Shown: positions 8,498 to 15,251 of the stretch, piece by piece
Position numbering within the stretch: the first letter of the stretch is position 1
Layout of the letters: every line of letters begins with the position of its first letter
Assembly (NCBI GenBank): GCA_007280145.1
Contig: QYPU01000044.1
Coordinates: 1-24,563, forward strand
Reading direction: 5' to 3'
Length of the DNA: 24,563 bases
Source: Dehalococcoidia bacterium
Lineage (GTDB): Bacteria > Chloroflexota > Dehalococcoidia > GIF9 > UBA5629
Position numbers and translations under genes: made by a program
Notes under the pieces: generated by a model
Told to the model about the DNA's origin: nothing
The model's input: the letters and a program-made list of their open reading frames with translations, nothing else
Database searches by the model: none

Positions 8498-8525
8498 TTG
8501 ACACACCGTATATAATAGATATGTT
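8498..8525 (+). promoter_or_regulatory. Candidate promoter of the small zinc-ribbon gene
   Basis: A perfect TTGACA is at 8498-8503. The matching -10 could be TATGTT at 8520-8525 with a 16-base spacer. A perfect TATAAT at 8511-8516 lies only 7 bases from TTGACA. It would instead need the weak TTCAAG at 8488-8493 as its -35. Either way the 87-base gap after truB almost certainly holds a promoter for the small gene; which hexamers are used is undecided. Confidence 0.5.
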
Positions 8526-8552
8526 CAGCTTTAACGAAAGGAGGTGAAACAA

Positions 8553-8696
8553 ATGGCACAGGCATATTGCTTCAAATGTCGGAGAAAGGTGGAGATTAAG
8601 AACCCACAGAGTGTTACCCTGAAAAACGGTAGGCCTGCAACACGCGGAGTTTGCCCGTCCTGCGGAACCAAGGTATTCCGAATTGGCAAAAGCTAA
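8553..8696 (+). CDS. Small zinc-ribbon protein, DUF5679-like
   Basis: This is a 47-residue protein starting MAQAYCFKCRRKVEIKNPQ. A first CxxC (residues 6-9) and a second CPSCG (about 34-38) frame a treble-clef or ribbon-type zinc site. Between them TLKNGRPATRGVCP is typical of the DUF5679 family that I associate with Chloroflexota. The ending is FRIGKS. The ribosome binding site GAAAGGAGGTG (8536-8546) is nearly perfectly complementary to the 16S 3' end, so strong translation is likely. It has its own candidate promoter. Size and charge suggest a ribosome- or nucleic-acid-associated protein, but no function is established. Confidence 0.85.
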   Translation: MAQAYCFKCRRKVEIKNPQSVTLKNGRPATRGVCPSCGTKVFRIGKS

Positions 8697-8710
8697 TGCA
8701 CTAGTATGCT

Positions 8711-9282
8711 CTAGCCAGGGTGCGAAGACAACCTGTTAATTTTTTCTATCAAAAGCAGGGGGTTGTAGTTTATAACTTGCTGGTATTGCTGGTTGCCTAA
8801 TCCAGCCTGATGGGGGTTGGTTTTGGCAAAAGTCAGCGTCAGTAAGTTAGTTTTGTTGTGGGCATCAGAATTAACCAGGGGTTTAGCTTCCGCTTTCTGG
8901 CCTTTTGAGAGCAATGTGAGTCTTAGTTGTGGGGTGTTCCCTTCAGGCATTGCGTTCGATAAAAGCGTCATCCTGGGCTGCCAGAGAGACTTCTGGTATT
9001 ATTAGACCTAGATGAGCCAAGATATCAATATGGGGAGATTGGACAGTGGCAAGAGGTTAGTGCTTTTTTACACAAACTCTTCAGATGCGTCGTCGTGAAT
9101 TATTACTGGCCAAGCTCCCGTTTCTTTGGCTTTTTGAGCTACCCCAAAGATAGCCTGAGGGGAAGATGAGTTAAGCTCCACATTAGGGATAGCTAAAAAC
9201 AGTCTGATATGCTCTGGCTAGAGTGCAATAGCATATTAGCTCGATTTGTGATAAAACCATTGAAGGAATAGGTATGAAAGGC
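8711..9282 (-). pseudogene. Decayed PHP-domain phosphoesterase gene
   Basis: Four minus-strand pieces in shifting frames line up in order with a PHP-domain metal-dependent phosphoesterase. First, AFHTYSFNGFI (about 9282-9250) resembles the N-terminal DFHTHSFFSDG metal motif. Second, AIPNVELNSSSPQAIFGVAQ continues to HDDASEEFV and a stop (9193-9068), matching the central PGVELTHVPP...A-K-A-K-x-LGA segment. Third, SPHIDILAHLGLIIPE to a stop at 8943 (from 9038) matches the SPHVDILAHPGLITPEEA motif. Fourth, the frame from 8971 to 8711 contains LVNSDAHNKTNLL and ends NPLLLIEKINRLS, matching the NTDAHSPEDLL metal motif and C-terminal helix. At least three frameshifts and an apparent central deletion of roughly 60 codons make it non-functional. 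No intact gene fits this 670-base gap. Confidence 0.62.
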
Positions 9283-9367
9283 ATAAAGCGCTCTTTGAAA
9301 TACCACAAGAGCTTTGCTTTAGGCAAAAGCAACCATAATAACAGGAGACAAAAACTGGGAGGGAAAA

Positions 9368-10255
9368 ATGCTACATAGAATTCTGGTTCCTCTAGATGGC
9401 TCGGGAGAGGCTGAGAGTATACTTCCCTATCTCAGGGATTTGGCTCCAAGATTTAGCTCCCATGTTGATATTTTAGGCGTAGGAATAGGGAGAAAGAACC
9501 GTCGTGTAAATCGCCTGCTTGAAGAGTATATTGGCAGGGTAGCAGTCAGTCTCCAAAGCAATAGTATCAAAGCCGAAGCGGTAACCCTTTACGGCAGTGC
9601 TGCAGATAAAATCCTTGACTACGCGGCGCAGAATGACATTGATTTGATTATAATGGCTACTCATGGGCGAAGCGGTATTACCCGCTGGTGGATGGGAAGC
9701 GTAGCTGAGAAAGTAATAAGTGAAGCCTCAACCCCGGTGTTACTTGTCCAAAGCAAACATCCTACGAAAACCGGGACGGTGAGGAAGTTACCCTTCCTCA
9801 AGATTCTCACCCCCTTAGATGGCTCTGACATTGGTCAAGCAGCTTTACCTTACGCTGAGGCATTAGCCACAAAAACAGGGGCTTCGATTAACTTACTCCA
9901 GGTCCTTTCGCCACCTGGGGCACTAGAAGCTAGCATACTTGGTGGCCCTGACTGGAGAAAATTCGTTAAAGCTATGCATGATGGTGGCGAGGATTATCTA
10001 AGCAGTATCGCTAAAAAACTAGATGAAAAAGGAATTAAAACTACATGTGAAGTAGTCACTGGTGACCCCGCTGGAAGAATAGTTGAGTATGCTGAGGATA
10101 AGGAGGTAAGCTTAATAGCCATGTCAACTCATGGGCGAACCGGGATTAGCCGATGGGTATTAGGCAGCGTAGCCGACAAAGTGCTGCACGGGGCTCGTAT
10201 GCCCATGTTATTAGTCAGGTCACCAAAGATGATTATTCCCAGACCTACGACTTAA
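9368..10255 (+). CDS. Tandem universal stress protein (two UspA domains)
   Basis: This 295-residue protein has two consecutive UspA folds, about 1-133 and 145-290. Each begins with a strand followed by PLDGS (ILVPLDGSGEAESILPYL and ILTPLDGSDIGQAALPYA). Each ends in the ATP-binding motif G-x2-G-x9-G-S: GRSGITRWWMGSVAEKVI at about 100 and GRTGISRWVLGSVADKVL at about 256. It is therefore expected to bind ATP in both halves. Tandem Usp proteins act in stress survival or as ATP sensors; no specific role is visible. The ATG has GGGAGGG six bases upstream. Fifty bases separate it from the inositol-phosphate synthase gene, so cotranscription is possible. A GCTTTGC/GCAAAAGC imperfect hairpin sits at 9311-9330. 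Confidence 0.9.
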   Translation: MLHRILVPLDGSGEAESILPYLRDLAPRFSSHVDILGVGIGRKNRRVNRLLEEYIGRVAVSLQSNSIKAEAVTLYGSAADKILDYAAQNDIDLIIMATHGRSGITRWWMGSVAEKVISEASTPVLLVQSKHPTKTGTVRKLPFLKILTPLDGSDIGQAALPYAEALATKTGASINLLQVLSPPGALEASILGGPDWRKFVKAMHDGGEDYLSSIAKKLDEKGIKTTCEVVTGDPAGRIVEYAEDKEVSLIAMSTHGRTGISRWVLGSVADKVLHGARMPMLLVRSPKMIIPRPTT

Positions 10256-10305
10256 ACGCAGATTCATATAAAGATTAAGTTCGCACTAGAAAGGGGAACT
10301 AAATA

Positions 10306-11445
10306 ATGGGTAAGATAAACGTAGCTATCATAGGCGTTGGTAATTGTGCTTCCTCGCTTGTTCAGGGCATCCACTATTATAAAAAGGCCAAAGAGGATGA
10401 GTTTGTGCCCGGGCTAATGCACATTAATCTGGGGGGCTACCATGTAAGTGATATCAAATTCGTAGCTGCCTTCGACATCGACAAGAACAAAGTAGGTAAA
10501 GACCTGGCCGAAGCTATTTTTACTTCGCCCAATAATACTTACAAGTTCTGTGAGGTGCCCAGTACCGGCGTTAAAGTAAACCGAGGGATGACCCACGATG
10601 GGCTGGGAAAGTATTTGTCACAAATCATCACCAAGGCACCAGGACCTACAGCCGACATTGTCGGCATTCTCAGAGAAACAAAAACAGACGTGGTAATTAA
10701 TTACTTGCCTGTGGGAAGCGAAGAAGCAACCAAGTGGTACATTGAACAAGTACTGGCTGCTGGCTGTGGCTTCATTAATTGCATACCAGTTTTCACTGCT
10801 CGCGAGCCCTACTGGTATAATCGCTTTGCCGAGATGGGATTGCCTGTTATCGGTGACGATATCAAATCTCAAGTTGGGGCTACTATCACTCATCGTGTAT
10901 TAACCAGACTTTTTGGCGACCGAGGAGTTAAGTTAGAAAGAACTTACCAGCTTAACTTTGGTGGCAATACCGATTTCTATAACATGTTGGAGCGGGAGCG
11001 CCTAGAGTCAAAGAAGATCTCCAAAACTAATTCCGTTACCTCTCAGCTAGATTATGAACTCGAGCCCGGCAACATCTATGTCGGTCCCAGCGACTATGTG
11101 CCCTGGCTAACTGACCGAAAATTCTGCTATATCAAAATGGAAGGCCGCGCCTTTGGCGATGTCCCATTGAATTTAGAGCTTAAGATGGAGGTATGGGATA
11201 GCCCCAACTCAGCCGGGGTAGTTATCGATGCCCTAAGATGCTGTAAGCTAGCTTTAGACAGAGGCTTGACTGGAGCAATCGTGGCACCCAGCGCTTACTT
11301 CATGAAGTCTCCGCCCATTCAGTATTCTGATGACGAAGCCCGAAGGCGGGTGGAGGAATTTATCACGGGGCAGGAGCAACAAAGCCCAACCTGCTTACCT
11401 GAGGTAACTAGCGAACAGCAAGAAATTCAGCAGGGCGAAAGCTAA
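10306..11445 (+). CDS. ino1: Myo-inositol-1-phosphate synthase
   Basis: This 379-residue enzyme converts glucose-6-phosphate to inositol-1-phosphate with bound NAD. The Rossmann motif GVGNCASS is at residues 10-17, followed by LVQGIHYY. VPGLMHINLGGYHVSDIKFV and AAFDIDKNKVGKDLAEAIF are characteristic of the actinobacterial/archaeal short form. GDDIKSQVGATITHRVL and LNFGGNTDFYNML are the catalytic and substrate-binding segments. The C-terminus (about 350-379) is a Gln/Glu-rich tail without family conservation. AAAGGGG precedes the ATG. The next genes encode a PimA-like glycosyltransferase and a CDP-alcohol phosphatidyltransferase, so the product is probably headed for an inositol phospholipid. 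Free compatible solutes are the alternative. Confidence 0.94.
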   Translation: MGKINVAIIGVGNCASSLVQGIHYYKKAKEDEFVPGLMHINLGGYHVSDIKFVAAFDIDKNKVGKDLAEAIFTSPNNTYKFCEVPSTGVKVNRGMTHDGLGKYLSQIITKAPGPTADIVGILRETKTDVVINYLPVGSEEATKWYIEQVLAAGCGFINCIPVFTAREPYWYNRFAEMGLPVIGDDIKSQVGATITHRVLTRLFGDRGVKLERTYQLNFGGNTDFYNMLERERLESKKISKTNSVTSQLDYELEPGNIYVGPSDYVPWLTDRKFCYIKMEGRAFGDVPLNLELKMEVWDSPNSAGVVIDALRCCKLALDRGLTGAIVAPSAYFMKSPPIQYSDDEARRRVEEFITGQEQQSPTCLPEVTSEQQEIQQGES

Positions 11446-11474
11446 CAGACCTGCAAAGATAGGGCAATGAAACA

Positions 11475-12587
11475 GTGAAGATTGGTTTAGTCTCCCCCTA
11501 CGACTATTCGTTCCCAGGAGGGGTTGTTAATCACATTTCTTATCTAGCCCATTATTTTATCCACTGGGGGCATGATGTCAAAGTTATAGCGCCAAGTCTG
11601 AGAAAGGGGACACAATACTTCGATGAAGAGGTTACCAATGTAGGCAGACCTCTCCCTATTCCATTCGGCGGTTCTGTAGCCCGAGTCCCAATATCCCCGT
11701 GGTTACCAGTTCAAGTAGGAAAGATTCTGGCTAAGGAAAATTTCGACATTCTCCACCTTCACGAACCTTTCACTCCTATGCTCTGCTTAAGCATTCTCCT
11801 CAAATCAAGTTGCATAAATGTTGGCACTTTTCATGCCTGCTATAGTAGGTCTCTAACCTACCAGCTGGGTAAACCCATCTTGAAGCAATGGCTTCCCCGG
11901 TTACATGGCAAAATTGCCGTTTCCAAACCAGCACTTGATTACGTCAGCCGATATCTGCCAGGTGACTATCGTATTATCCCTAATGGCATTGATATCGAAC
12001 GTTTTTCCCCGGATGGCCCTCAGCAAGAGGAATTCGCTGATGACAAACTAAATATTCTCTTCGTCGGCCGCTTGGAGAAGCGCAAGGGCTTAGACTACCT
12101 ACTCCGTGCTTGCGCCCAGGTCAAGAAGCGCTTCACTAACTTCAGGCTCATCGTAGTTGGTCCAGGCACCAGATTGCGGCCGGGGTATGAAAAATTTGTC
12201 AAGGACACGCACCTGACTGATGTAGTTTCTACTGATTTCGTCCCCAGCGCTGAGTTACCCGCATATTATCGCAGCGCTGATATCTTTTGCGCCCCAGCCA
12301 CCGGTGGCGAAAGCTTTGGCATAGTCTTGCTGGAGGCTATGGCGAGTGGCAAGCCAGTAGTTGCCACTGATATCGAAGGCTATGCTAGCGTGCTAACTCA
12401 TGGCGAGGAGGGGCTGCTCGTACCACCTCGAGATGAGGAGGCCTTAGCTCAAGCCTTGCTATCTCTTCTCAATGACAAATCTTTACGTCACCAGATGGGA
12501 GCCAAGGGGAGAATCAATGCCGAGAAGTATAGCTGGGCGAACGTCGCCCAGCAAGTAATGGATTACTATACCAGTTTGCTTAGCTAA
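11475..12587 (+). CDS. GT4-family glycosyltransferase, PimA-like
   Basis: This 370-residue GT-B glycosyltransferase of family 4 begins KIGLVSPYDYSFPGGVVNHI, closely resembling the N-terminus of phosphatidylinositol mannosyltransferase PimA. HLHEPFTPM and GTFHACYS follow in the acceptor domain. The donor domain starts with NILFVGRLEKRKGLDYL, and the donor-binding E-x7-E motif is ESFGIVLLE (279-287). There are no transmembrane segments, so it is expected in the cytoplasm or at the inner face of the membrane. The GTG start at 11475 is preceded by AGGG at 11461. The location between ino1 and a phosphatidyltransferase gene supports transfer of mannose or another hexose to an inositol phospholipid. 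Donor and acceptor remain inference. Confidence 0.85.
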   Translation: MKIGLVSPYDYSFPGGVVNHISYLAHYFIHWGHDVKVIAPSLRKGTQYFDEEVTNVGRPLPIPFGGSVARVPISPWLPVQVGKILAKENFDILHLHEPFTPMLCLSILLKSSCINVGTFHACYSRSLTYQLGKPILKQWLPRLHGKIAVSKPALDYVSRYLPGDYRIIPNGIDIERFSPDGPQQEEFADDKLNILFVGRLEKRKGLDYLLRACAQVKKRFTNFRLIVVGPGTRLRPGYEKFVKDTHLTDVVSTDFVPSAELPAYYRSADIFCAPATGGESFGIVLLEAMASGKPVVATDIEGYASVLTHGEEGLLVPPRDEEALAQALLSLLNDKSLRHQMGAKGRINAEKYSWANVAQQVMDYYTSLLS

Positions 12588-12606
12588 CTATGTGGAAAAA
12601 TAGTCT

Positions 12607-13194
12607 GTGATGAACTTGGCCGAATTACGGGGAAGCGCTGCTCGCTGGATTAGCAAGCTGCTAATGCCCATTCTAAGTAAATGCCGTATAAAGCCTAACA
12701 CTTTGACATGGCTTGGTCTGGCGATAAACATAATTGCGGCTGCGGTTATTGCCACTAATCACCTTCTCGCTGGCGGACTCTTAGTCCTGTTAGCCGGGTT
12801 ATTCGACATTCTTGACGGAGCATTAGCTCGCTCGACCAAGCAAAGCACTCGTTTTGGTGCTCTGCTAGATTCCACTTTTGACCGACTTTCTGAAGCGGTG
12901 CTGCTTCTAGGCATCTTGGCCTTATACCTAGAGAGCGGGAACACCATTGAAATTACAGTCATTTTCTTAGCCCTGGTCGCCTCCTTTCTCACCAGCTATG
13001 TGCGTGCTAGAGCCGAAGGGCTAGGGCTGGAGTGCCATGTAGGCTTGTTTACCAGAACTGAGAGAGTTATAATATTAGCATTGGGGTTGCTTTTTAACCA
13101 AATTCTTATAGCCTTGCTAATCCTGGTGGTGCTTGCTCTTGTTACCGTAGGACAACGATTGGTTTACTCACGGCAGGAGACAGCAAGAAAATAA
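12607..13194 (+). CDS. CDP-alcohol phosphatidyltransferase (possible phosphatidylinositol-phosphate synthase)
   Basis: This is a 195-residue integral membrane enzyme with several hydrophobic helices. The CDP-alcohol phosphatidyltransferase signature D-x2-D-G-x2-A-R-x8-G-x3-D-x3-D is complete, starting DILDGALAR at about residue 67 and ending LLDSTFDR. It transfers a phosphatidyl group from CDP-diacylglycerol to an alcohol. Given ino1 two genes upstream, inositol-1-phosphate is the most likely acceptor, as in mycobacterial PgsA1. A glycerol-phosphate or archaetidyl-type acceptor cannot be excluded by motif alone. GTG at 12607 is followed directly by ATG at 12610, and either may start the protein. 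It lies 19 bases after the glycosyltransferase gene. Confidence 0.86.
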   Translation: MMNLAELRGSAARWISKLLMPILSKCRIKPNTLTWLGLAINIIAAAVIATNHLLAGGLLVLLAGLFDILDGALARSTKQSTRFGALLDSTFDRLSEAVLLLGILALYLESGNTIEITVIFLALVASFLTSYVRARAEGLGLECHVGLFTRTERVIILALGLLFNQILIALLILVVLALVTVGQRLVYSRQETARK

Positions 13195-13213
13195 AAGCTT
13201 GAGGTGAAAAGGT

Positions 13214-13402
13214 ATGAGCGACAAGAACTTCGAATGGAGCCTGACATCACTCACTATTCTTGCTATACTCTGGATGGTACTCGGAAGTATCTTTGGGGTG
13301 ATGGGTACTGCTTGGGTAATAATTATCGGCTTGGTTTTCTGGATTGTTGGTGGCGGGGCTTTGCTCCGCTACTGGGGCAAGAATTATATATCCCGAGGAT
13401 AA
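13214..13402 (+). CDS. Small two-helix membrane protein, unknown function
   Basis: This 62-residue hypothetical protein begins MSDKNFEWSLTSLTILAIL. It has two hydrophobic stretches, about residues 10-32 and 35-52, separated by a short Gly/Met turn. It ends with the basic RYWGKNYISRG, suggesting a helical hairpin with both ends cytoplasmic. GAGGTG at 13201-13206 sits seven bases before the ATG and favours this frame over an overlapping one starting at GTG 13204. It directly follows the phosphatidyltransferase gene (19-base gap) and could be an accessory of the inositol-lipid enzymes or merely cotranscribed. I recognise no family. Confidence 0.65.
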   Translation: MSDKNFEWSLTSLTILAILWMVLGSIFGVMGTAWVIIIGLVFWIVGGGALLRYWGKNYISRG

Positions 13403-13468
13403 GCTCGAGATTTTATCCACATACAAGTTTAACTTCCCCAATTTTGCATTAAGCTAGCGTGAGGAATA

Positions 13469-14752
13469 ATGTCGGTTATAGCTGTTGTTGGCGCCCAGTG
13501 GGGCGATGAAGGTAAAGGCAAAATAGTCGACCTTCTGGCTGAGAAGGTGAAGGCAGTAGTACGTTTTTCCGGCGGCGACAATGCCGGACACACAGTAATC
13601 AATCCTTACGGAGAGTTCAAGCTTCATCTTATGCCCTCAGGCATTTTCCATCAAGGAGTAATTTGCATAATTGGTAACGGTGTAGTAATTAACCCCGCAG
13701 TGCTCCTTGAAGAAATTGACGACCTTCAGAAACATGGCGTTGATACCAGCCATCTCTTCATTAGCGATCGGGCCCATCTAATAATGCCCTATCACATCCT
13801 TTTGGACGGGTTAGAGGAAGAAAGGCGAGGCAGAGGAGCTCTAGGAACCACACGCAAAGGAATTGGCCCCGCTTTTGCTGACAAGATAGCTCGCCTTGGG
13901 ATCCGTACCAGCGACTTGCTAAATAAAGAAGGATTTCAGTCTCGACTTAGCTCAGTCCTTGAATTCAAGAATGCCATGCTGACCAAAATATACAACACCC
14001 CACCGTTATCGCTAAAAGAAATTTATGAACAATACTGCCATTATGGAGAACGGCTAGCCCCCATCATCCAAGATACTGGCTCCATTCTTCAAGAAATGGT
14101 GTCCCGAAAGGAATCGGTTCTACTAGAAGGCGCTCAGGGAGCAATGCTTGACCCCGACTTCGGCACCTATCCTTATGTAACATCGTCTTCACCTTTGTCT
14201 GCAGGCAGTTCTCTAGGTTCCGGGATGAACCCCAGGCAAATCGACAATATTATCGGTGTTTTCAAAGCCTATACCACCCGGGTAGGTAGCGGGCCTATGC
14301 CAACTGAACTCAAAGACGAAACTGGTGAGCTTATCAGGGAGCAGGCTCACGAGTATGGGGCTACCACAGGCAGACCACGGCGCTGTGGCTGGTTTGACGC
14401 CGTAGCTGGCCGCTTCAGCGTCCAGATAAATGGCTTCAGTGGTATAGCCCTGACTCGCCTCGATATTCTTGACATATTCGACTCAATTAAGATATGCACT
14501 GGCTATAAACTGGATGGAGACAAGATAGACCATTTCCCAAGCGACATAGCTACACTAGACAAATGTCAGCCAACCTATGAGGAACTACCTGGCTGGCAAA
14601 CATCAACAACCGATATCCGTGGCCTCAAGCAATTACCGCCCCAAGCTCGTCACTATATAGCTCGACTCGAAGAGCTTCTCTCCTGCCCCATCGACATCAT
14701 TTCCGTCGGCGCCAAACGAGACCAAACGATAATGGCCAGGCAGGTCGTGTAG
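13469..14752 (+). CDS. purA: Adenylosuccinate synthetase
   Basis: PurA (427 residues, family about 430) makes adenylosuccinate from IMP, aspartate and GTP, the first committed step to AMP. The N-terminal GAQWGDEGKGKIVD carries catalytic Asp13, and NAGHTV carries catalytic His41. GTTRKGIGPAFADK, VLLEGAQGAMLDPDFGTYP and TGRPRRCGWFD are conserved IMP- and Asp-binding segments. TRLDILD and KRDQTI near the C-terminus complete the guanine site. The ATG at 13469 opens directly on the conserved first strand, with GAGG at 13460-13463 upstream. It is separated by 66 bases from the small membrane protein gene and may share its transcript. Confidence 0.97.
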   Translation: MSVIAVVGAQWGDEGKGKIVDLLAEKVKAVVRFSGGDNAGHTVINPYGEFKLHLMPSGIFHQGVICIIGNGVVINPAVLLEEIDDLQKHGVDTSHLFISDRAHLIMPYHILLDGLEEERRGRGALGTTRKGIGPAFADKIARLGIRTSDLLNKEGFQSRLSSVLEFKNAMLTKIYNTPPLSLKEIYEQYCHYGERLAPIIQDTGSILQEMVSRKESVLLEGAQGAMLDPDFGTYPYVTSSSPLSAGSSLGSGMNPRQIDNIIGVFKAYTTRVGSGPMPTELKDETGELIREQAHEYGATTGRPRRCGWFDAVAGRFSVQINGFSGIALTRLDILDIFDSIKICTGYKLDGDKIDHFPSDIATLDKCQPTYEELPGWQTSTTDIRGLKQLPPQARHYIARLEELLSCPIDIISVGAKRDQTIMARQVV

Positions 14753-14813
14753 CACTCTGCTAGCTGGAAATCTGTGAGCTAGTTTAGTAATATATCTCTA
14801 AGGGAGCAATGTT

Positions 14814-15032
14814 ATGTTGACAAACTATACTGCAAAATACACAAAGATAGACTCTGGCTATATGGGGCAATTGGTAGAGTGGCCTGAGGTAATTACAGAG
14901 GGAAAGACTATAGAAGAATGCCGGGAGATGCTCAAGGATGCTTTATGCGAGATGATCTTAGCGTATCAGCAACAAGGGAAAGAGGTCCCTACCGGAGGAT
15001 GCCTTCTAGAACAGTTGCCTGTAGAAGCATAA
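14814..15032 (+). CDS. hicB: HicB-type antitoxin (partial HicB domain only)
   Basis: This 72-residue protein matches the HicB/UPF0150 fold: NYTAKYTKIDSGYMGQLVEW forms the beta strands, and GKTIEECREMLKDALCEMI forms the helix that follows. HicB proteins neutralise the HicA mRNA interferase, usually through this domain. There is no C-terminal ribbon-helix-helix or HTH DNA-binding domain, so autoregulation of the longer HicB type is not expected. AAGGGAGC lies about ten bases before the ATG. The stop codon is immediately followed by the ATG of a hicA remnant (TAAATG at 15030-15035), the hicBA arrangement. Because that toxin is disrupted, this is now an orphan antitoxin gene with an intact frame. 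Confidence 0.85.
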   Translation: MLTNYTAKYTKIDSGYMGQLVEWPEVITEGKTIEECREMLKDALCEMILAYQQQGKEVPTGGCLLEQLPVEA

Positions 15033-15059
15033 ATGTCTGTAAAACGTCAAGACTTAATA

Positions 15060-15064
15060 AGATA
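15060..15064. repeat. Left target site duplication AGATA
   Basis: AGATA at 15060-15064 lies immediately outside the left terminal inverted repeat and is repeated exactly at 15247-15251 outside the right one. It lies in the hicA codons for Arg-Tyr. Confidence 0.75.
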
Positions 15065-15246
15065 CCTTAATCCGTGGATTCTCCGGGGAAACCCCCGCCT
15101 GTCATTGCGAGGAGCCACAGGCGACGTGGCAATCTCTAAAAATTGAGACGAGATTGCTTCGCTTCGCTCGCAATGACACAAAAATATGTGAATCTAGCTT
15201 AGCACCCTTGAGGTCAGCCTTTTGAATCTGAACTCACGGATTAAGG
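15065..15246. mobile_element. 182-bp MITE-like non-autonomous insertion element
   Basis: The element starts with CCTTAATCCGTG (15065-15076) and ends with the exact reverse complement CACGGATTAAGG (15235-15246); TTC/GAA two bases further in also matches. It is bordered by the 5-bp duplication AGATA. There is no open frame of note inside, so it needs a transposase supplied elsewhere. Inside are a short CGGGG/CCCCG hairpin (15084-15097) and a CATTGCGAG palindrome (15100-15178). The ends and target duplication together show transposition into hicA rather than gradual decay. I cannot assign an IS family; the terminal repeat would identify the parent. Confidence 0.8.
15100..15178. repeat. CATTGCGAG-type palindromic repeat inside the element
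   Basis: TGTCATTGCGAG (15100-15111) pairs exactly with CTCGCAATGACA (15167-15178), and inside it GCAATCTC (15129-15136) pairs with GAGATTGC (15150-15157). Transcribed RNA or single-stranded DNA would form a long two-part hairpin. I recognise CATTGCGAG...GAAGCAATCTC as a motif that recurs in intergenic DNA of various environmental genomes. A related copy lies at 24502-24557. Confidence 0.75.
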
Positions 15247-15251
15247 AGATA
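15247..15251. repeat. Right target site duplication AGATA
   Basis: AGATA at 15247-15251 abuts the right terminal inverted repeat and matches 15060-15064. Counting only one copy puts the two hicA halves in frame. Confidence 0.75.

Noticed and set aside
8498..8516. TTGACA and TATAAT read as one promoter
   Set aside because: They are only 7 bases apart, far short of the 16-18 required; they cannot serve as a pair, though each may belong to a different promoter.
8709..9223. Inverted 10-bp repeat CTCTAGCCAG (8709-8718) and CTGGCTAGAG (9214-9223) around the PHP remnant, suggestive of an insertion element
   Set aside because: The match is only 10 bp, no target duplication is seen, and the enclosed DNA is explained by an eroded PHP gene extending beyond the right copy; chance is adequate.
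13204..13452. An overlapping 82-codon frame starting at GTG 13204
   Set aside because: Its start codon lies inside the ribosome binding site of the 62-residue membrane protein and the composition is unconvincing; the other frame has clear helices and correct spacing.
14761..14788. CTAGCT/AGCTAG hairpin after purA as a terminator
   Set aside because: The stem is six bases with an 11-base loop, weak in GC and without a T-run.
15033..15130. Reading the frame from 15033 straight through the insertion as a new small protein
   Set aside because: After the HicA-like start it runs into palindromic repeat DNA with no plausible protein sequence; the rejoined HicA frame explains it better.
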